64,000 nucleotides of DNA from Ancylobacter crimeensis (GTDB lineage Bacteria; Pseudomonadota; Alphaproteobacteria; Rhizobiales; Xanthobacteraceae). How positions within the stretch are numbered: position 1 is the first letter of the stretch; each line of letters opens with the position of its first letter. The stretch lies in assembly GCF_023016805.1 (NCBI RefSeq), contig NZ_JALKCH010000007.1, forward strand, positions 1 to 64,000, written 5' to 3'. The notes below the pieces were generated by a model that saw only the letters and a program-made list of their open reading frames with translations, had not been told where the DNA came from and searched no databases. The position numbers and the translations under genes are program-made. Shown in pieces: positions 59,156 through 64,000 of this stretch.

Positions 59156-60400
59156 TCACGCTGCGGGCAGGTTCGCTTCCGCGGGGTTCGCTTCCGCCGG
59201 CTTCGCTTCCGGCTGGGCGAGCCCCAGCGGCGGCAGCATCATGCGGAAGGTGAAGCGCGTCTCGCGGGAATCCGAAGCGACATCGAGCGTGCCGCCATGG
59301 GCCTTCGCCACCTGCGTGGCGATATAAAGGCCGAGGCCGAGCCCGTGATTCGTGGTGCGGCTGCCGCGATAGAAGGGCTGGAACAGCCGGCCGAGGGCTT
59401 CCGGCGGGATGGGTTCGCCGCCATTGGAGACGCTGAGTTCGAACACCCCGTTCGTCGCCTGTGCGCCAACGCGGATCGGCTGGTCCGGCGCGCCATGGGT
59501 TGCGGCATTGGCGAGGAGGTTCGCCAGCATCTGTGCGATCCGCTGGTGATCGACCGGCACCGGCCGGTCGATCCGGCATGTCGTCTCGATGACCCGCTCG
59601 GGATGGGCGGCACGGACTTCGGCGACCACCTGCTCCAGCGTGTCGGTGATGTCCCGCGAGCCGTCCGGGTCCACCGTAATCCCGCCGGCAAGGCGGCCAC
59701 GGGCGAGGTCGAGCAGATTGTCCACCAGCGCGGCCATGCGTCCGGTAGTCTGGCGCATGGCATCGAGGATGGAGGCCGACTTCGCTCCCACCTGCTCGCG
59801 CGCAAGAAGCCGGATCCCGCCCTGCAGCGCCGCGATCGGATTGCGCAGATCATGGCCGAGCACGGCGATGAACTGTTCGCGCAGCTCCGTCGCCTCGCGG
59901 GAGGCGGCGAGCTGGGCGTGGCTCTCATGCAGGAGCAGCCGATCCTCGACATGGCGGGCGACGAGCTGGGCAAAGAGGCGGAACATCGCCACGGTGGGCG
60001 TGTCCTTCAGCGCCGTCGGCCGCGTGTCGAGCGCGCAGAGCGTGCCGAAGAAGCTGCCGTCCGAAAGCACCACCGGCACCGAGAGGTAGCTGGTGATGTT
60101 GTAGAGCTTGGGAATCGGGTCGTCGGCATAAGCGGGGTCGGCGGCCGCATCGTCGAACACCACCTCGCGGCGCGTGGCGCGCACCCGGTCGCAGAAAGTG
60201 GTCTCGATCGGGATCTCGTCGCCGGCGACCATGCCGAAGCCAAGCTCGTCGCGCGTGGCGCAGGCGACCCAGCGGGTATCGGTGACGCACGCTACCGCGG
60301 CAAAGCGCATGCCTGTCGTCGCGCAGGCCACTTCAAGAATGGAAGGGATGGCCGAGATGGTCGCGACCGCCGCCACCTGAGCGTCGACGTCCAGCGTCAC
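59156..60400 (-). CDS. GAF-domain sensor histidine kinase
   Basis: A 414-residue soluble kinase with a GTG start at 60400. Residues ~20-155 form a GAF sensor (FFGTLCALDTRPTALKDTPT). HisKA has the phospho-acceptor H183 in VLGHDLRNPIAAL. The HATPase domain has N294/N298 in ANLLANAATHG and G-boxes in NHGLGLGLYIA. There is no membrane segment and no adjacent response regulator, so it is an orphan. The C-terminus ends in a short repetitive PAEAN/PAEAK run from a 15-bp tandem DNA repeat (59171-59210). The N-terminal boundary of GAF is approximate. Confidence 0.9.
   Translation of the reverse strand: MTLDVDAQVAAVATISAIPSILEVACATTGMRFAAVACVTDTRWVACATRDELGFGMVAGDEIPIETTFCDRVRATRREVVFDDAAADPAYADDPIPKLYNITSYLSVPVVLSDGSFFGTLCALDTRPTALKDTPTVAMFRLFAQLVARHVEDRLLLHESHAQLAASREATELREQFIAVLGHDLRNPIAALQGGIRLLAREQVGAKSASILDAMRQTTGRMAALVDNLLDLARGRLAGGITVDPDGSRDITDTLEQVVAEVRAAHPERVIETTCRIDRPVPVDHQRIAQMLANLLANAATHGAPDQPIRVGAQATNGVFELSVSNGGEPIPPEALGRLFQPFYRGSRTTNHGLGLGLYIATQVAKAHGGTLDVASDSRETRFTFRMMLPPLGLAQPEAKPAEANPAEANLPAA
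59171..59210 (-). repeat. 15-bp tandem repeat in the 3' end of the kinase gene
   Basis: About 2.7 units of GTTCGCTTCCGCSGG (59171-59185, 59186-59200, and a partial at 59201-59210) encode the PAEAN/PAEAK tail. Repeat number could vary between strains. Confidence 0.6.
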
Positions 60401-60523
60401 CGCATCGCTCCTGCTAAAGGGCGATCACTCTAGCGATGACGCGGCGCAATAGCCAGCCTTCCCTCGCGACGGCGTAGACAGCGCAACCTCGCGGCGTGGA
60501 CCGCGAGGCCGGGACGGCGAAGG

Positions 60524-60730
60524 TCAGGCCGCCGAAGCAAGGCGCAGCGCCGGCGCGGCGCGTTCGACCTCGGCAGCCTTCGCCGCCTCGCGGGCGAGCG
60601 GCTCGATGTCGTAGCGGCCGAGGCCCAGCTCGCTCAGCTCGCGATCGTTCAGCGAGGTCAGCTCGCGGCGGATCTGCTCATAGCGGCGATAACGGGCGAC
60701 AAAGGTGTTGAAGCTGTCGATGATGCGCAT
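60524..60730 (-). CDS. DUF1127 small protein
   Basis: A 68-residue protein. The central RRYEQIRRELTSLNDRELSE and LGLGRYDIEPLARE are the DUF1127 core, an alphaproteobacterial family of small RNA-interacting/regulatory proteins linked to phosphate or stress responses in some species. The ATG at 60730 follows GAGGAGA. The upstream region carries two TGCA-based palindromes, which are candidate operator sites. Confidence 0.85.
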   Translation of the reverse strand: MRIIDSFNTFVARYRRYEQIRRELTSLNDRELSELGLGRYDIEPLAREAAKAAEVERAAPALRLASAA

Positions 60731-60795
60731 GGCACGGGTCTCCTCGATCGACGGCAGCCCGCGGGCCGCCGCCTCATGTCGAGGGGAAAGTTAGT

Positions 60796-60869
60796 GTGCA
60801 TTGCACCATAACAGAAGTGCATACGCTGCACAGCAGCAATGCGCCACGCGAGACATGCGTTTAACGCAT
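60796..60869. promoter_or_regulatory. Palindromes between DUF1127 and the sugar-transporter operon
   Basis: GTGCA-T-TGCAC (60796-60806) and GTGCA-TACGC-TGCAC (60817-60831) lie upstream of the DUF1127 start and share half-sites. A third palindrome, ATGCGTT-T-AACGCAT (60855-60869), lies 17 bp past the stop of the ATPase gene. The first pair could be an operator, the third a weak terminator. Confidence 0.45.
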
Positions 60870-60885
60870 TGTCATCCGATCCGTA

Positions 60886-61712
<827 letters not shown>

Positions 61713-61716
<4 letters not shown>

Positions 61717-62813
61717 GCCGACACCTTGCGGATCCACTGGTCGAGGGCGACCGCCACGATGATGAGAATGCCGACGGTGAATTCCTGCCACAGCACATCC
61801 ACGCCGGAGAGCGCGAGGCCGTTGCGGAACACGCCGACGATGAGAGCGCCGATCAGCGTGCCGACGATGGATCCGCGGCCGCCGAACAGGCTGGCGCCGC
61901 CGATCACCACCGCGGTGATGCTGTCGAGATTGGCGGTCTGCCCCGCCTGCGGGGAGATGGAGCCGATGCGCCCGATCAGCGCCCAGGCGCCCAGCGCGCA
62001 GACGATGCCCGCCGCAACATAGACCTTGAACAGCACCCGCTGGGTACGGATGCCGGAGAGCTCCGCCGCCGCCGGATCGTCGCCCACCGCATAGATGTGG
62101 CGGCCAAGCGCGGTGCGGTTCAGCACGTACCACACCACTGCGATGAGAAGCAGCATGAAGAACGAGCCATAAGTGAAGCGCGCGCCAAGGATATCGACCG
62201 GCGTTCCGAGCACCTGCAGGAACGGCGCAGCCTTGGCGACATCCTGGGAACGCAGCGTCTCGGACCCCGAATACCAGAGGTTCAGGGCGAAGAAGATCGA
62301 CCAGGTGCCAAGCGTCACGATGAAGGGCGGCAGCCGCAGCCGCGTCACCAGCAGGCCGTTGATAGCGCCGCAGCCGCCGCCGACCGTGAGCCCGGCGAGG
62401 AAGGCGAGGGGGGCCGGCACGCCGAGCGTGACCGCCAGCTTGCCCATGACCACCGAGCACAGCACCATGATGGCGCCGACCGACAGGTCGATGCCGGCGG
62501 TGATGACGATCAGCGTCTGGGCGATGCCGATGATGCCGATGATCGTGACCTGCTGGATGATCAGCGACAGGTTGAAGGACGACAGGAAGCGTCCGCCGAC
62601 GATAAAGCTGAAGCCGATCACGCCCAGCGCCAGAACGATGGCGGGCACGGCGGTCGGGTTTGCGTGCAGCAGGTGCTGGAGTCGTCGAAGCGGTGATTTC
62701 GGCGTGCTGTCGAATTCCGCGACGCGGCTCTCGCGCTTCTCGAGAACCTGTTCGAAGCTCTGGATCGGCGGCCGGCCTTCGGCTGGCGCGGATGAGCTGG
62801 TGGTGTCGGTCAT
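61713..62813 (-). CDS. frcC: Sugar ABC transporter permease (FrcC-like)
   Basis: A 366-residue inner-membrane permease of the BPD_transp_2 (ribose/xylose) family with about ten helices: AIVLALGVIGFSFIVGGRFL, then NLSLIIQQVTIIGIIGIAQT and LIVITAGIDLSVGAIMVLC. The cytosolic coupling helix region is in AVGDDPAAAELSGIRTQRVL. GGGAGGAC lies 8 bp before the ATG at 62813; the one at 62819 is too close to it. FrcC partner of the adjacent binding protein and ATPase. Confidence 0.92.
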
Positions 62814-62924
62814 CGCCATGTCCTCCCGCAAGCCGGCTGCGTACTGGCGTGGCGCGCGCAGCCGGGAGGGCGCAGCACGCCCTCGCAACGGATCACGTTA
62901 CGGCTCGGATGAGGATGCGGGGGC

Positions 62925-63962
62925 TCAGCCCCAGCACTTCTTGAGGCCTGCGACCGACGGGGTGGAGGGCAGGCCCTCGACCGGCTTGTCGGTGATCAGC
63001 TCGACGCCGGTGTTCACGAAGTCGAGGCCTTCGCTGGGCTTCGGCTTGGCGCCGCTATCGGCGAAGGCCTTCACTGCCTCGACGCCCTTGGCGGCCATCA
63101 GCAGGGGAAACTGCATCGAGGTCGCGCCGATCACGCCGTCCTGCACGTTGCGCACGCCGGGGCAGCCGCCGTCGATCGAGACGAGCAGCACGTCCTTCTC
63201 GCGTCCGACCGAGCGCAGCGCCTCATAGGCGCCTGCGGCGGCGGGCTCATTGATGGTGTAGACCACCGAGATCTCGGGGTCCTTCTGCAGCAGGTTCTCC
63301 ATCGCCTTGCGACCGCCCTCCTCATTGCCGAGGGTGACGTCGTGGCCGACGATCCGGGGATCCTTCTCGTCGCCGATGGCGGCAGGGTTGCCGAGATCTA
63401 CGCCGAAGCCCTTCAGGAAGCCCTGGTCCCGCTGCACGTCGACCGAGATCTGGTTCACGTTGAGGTCGAGCAGGGCGATCTTGGCGGAGCCGGCCTTCTC
63501 GCCGAGCGTCTTCGCCGCCCACTGGCCGACCATCTCGCCGGCGAGGAAGTTGTCGGTGGCGAAGGTGGCGTCGGCGGCGCTGGCCGGGTCGAGCGACGTA
63601 TCGAGCGCGATCACCAGGATGCCGGCGGCGCGGGCCTTGTCGATCGACGGCACGATGGCGCGGGAATCGCTTGGCGTGATGAGTATGCCCTTGGCCCCGG
63701 CGGCGATCAGGTTCTCGACCGCGGCGACCTGGGAATCATTGTCGCCATCCAGCTTGCCGGCGAAGGAGCGCAGCTCCATGCCGAGCTCCGCGGCCTTGGC
63801 CTCGGCGCCTTCGCGCATCTTCACGAAATAGGGGTTGGTGTTGGTTTTGGTGATGAGGCCGACGATCGGCTTGTCGGCGGCGGAGCCGATGCCGATGCCG
63901 GCCATGGTGGCGATGCCGAGCGCAAGCGCGGACACGGCCGCGCGACGGAAAGTGCGACGCAT
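62925..63962 (-). CDS. frcB: Sugar ABC transporter substrate-binding protein (FrcB-like)
   Basis: A 345-residue periplasmic protein of the RbsB/peripla_BP_4 class. A signal peptide ([20 protein letters not shown]) precedes the mature start [20 protein letters not shown]. The conserved [39 protein letters not shown] and [15 protein letters not shown] segments closely match what I recall of Sinorhizobium FrcB, so fructose, mannose or ribose are the expected ligands. GGGAGG precedes the ATG. It is the first gene of a three-gene importer operon whose promoter lies at or beyond the window edge. A downstream frcK kinase gene, found in Sinorhizobium, is absent. Confidence 0.93.
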   Translation of the reverse strand: MRRTFRRAAVSALALGIATMAGIGIGSAADKPIVGLITKTNTNPYFVKMREGAEAKAAELGMELRSFAGKLDGDNDSQVAAVENLIAAGAKGILITPSDSRAIVPSIDKARAAGILVIALDTSLDPASAADATFATDNFLAGEMVGQWAAKTLGEKAGSAKIALLDLNVNQISVDVQRDQGFLKGFGVDLGNPAAIGDEKDPRIVGHDVTLGNEEGGRKAMENLLQKDPEISVVYTINEPAAAGAYEALRSVGREKDVLLVSIDGGCPGVRNVQDGVIGATSMQFPLLMAAKGVEAVKAFADSGAKPKPSEGLDFVNTGVELITDKPVEGLPSTPSVAGLKKCWG

Positions 63963-64000
63963 TCTTCCCTCCCTTGGGGACTGTTGAGGAGCGCACGGTT

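Overview
The window looks like chromosome of a GC-rich alphaproteobacterium of the order Hyphomicrobiales. Xanthobacteraceae-type genera such as Ancylobacter or Starkeya are my best guess, but no species is claimed. The evidence is gene content and order: pyrB-pyrC-plsY-dprA-topA, rnr-DUF983-NUDIX-rpmG, DUF3572 next to divK, clpS-clpA, a phasin, an EipB-type envelope protein, DUF1489, DUF1849, DUF3572 and DUF599 proteins, and a FrcBCA-type sugar importer. Most of the window is densely packed housekeeping sequence. There is no CRISPR array and no rRNA, and only one tRNA.

Layout. 1-2717 is mobile-element debris: a truncated IS3-family element, an orphan coding fragment, two divergent ribbon-helix-helix proteins around a palindromic intergenic region, a 60-residue protein and a tyrosine integrase that abuts the 3' end of tRNA-Leu(GAG) at 2718-2802. 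From there to 12.3 kb come lipB, a cytosolic acylphosphatase, mgtE, a CHASE4-GGDEF-EAL protein, a DUF218 protein, DUF599/DUF3253, a GST and DUF1489. 12.3-20.3 kb holds panC, a VWA/J-domain pair, a D,D-carboxypeptidase with a SPOR domain, a phasin and clpS-clpA. 20.4-28.2 kb holds azlCD, a HIT protein, a FemAB-like protein, RidA-GDPD, eipB, dinB, DUF3572, divK and rpmG. 28.3-42.3 kb is a long minus-strand block (MFS, NUDIX, DUF983, rnr, topA, dprA, plsY, pyrC-like, pyrB), interrupted by a plus-strand drug-type MFS transporter.

42.6-60.7 kb holds small secreted proteins, an AEC carrier, ruvX, a UPF0173 hydrolase, a two-HTH regulator, gatC-gatA-chorismate mutase, and gatB placed about 5.8 kb away. 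Between gatA and gatB are a transporter, a VOC protein, a PLP dehydratase, a secreted acylphosphatase-fold protein and a phytase-like esterase. The right end (60.9-64 kb) is a minus-strand ABC sugar importer operon: binding protein, permease, ATPase.

Points I would look at first: a second, exported acylphosphatase-fold protein that keeps the catalytic Arg/Asn spacing; a PyrC-like protein that has lost its metal-binding histidines; paired secreted proteins sharing a Cys-Trp-Phe-Cys repeat; the overrun end of the DUF983 gene; and several strong palindromes in intergenic regions (around 1112-1155, 27890-27940, 57076-57185 and 60796-60869). I found no cluster that is clearly a new multi-gene system.
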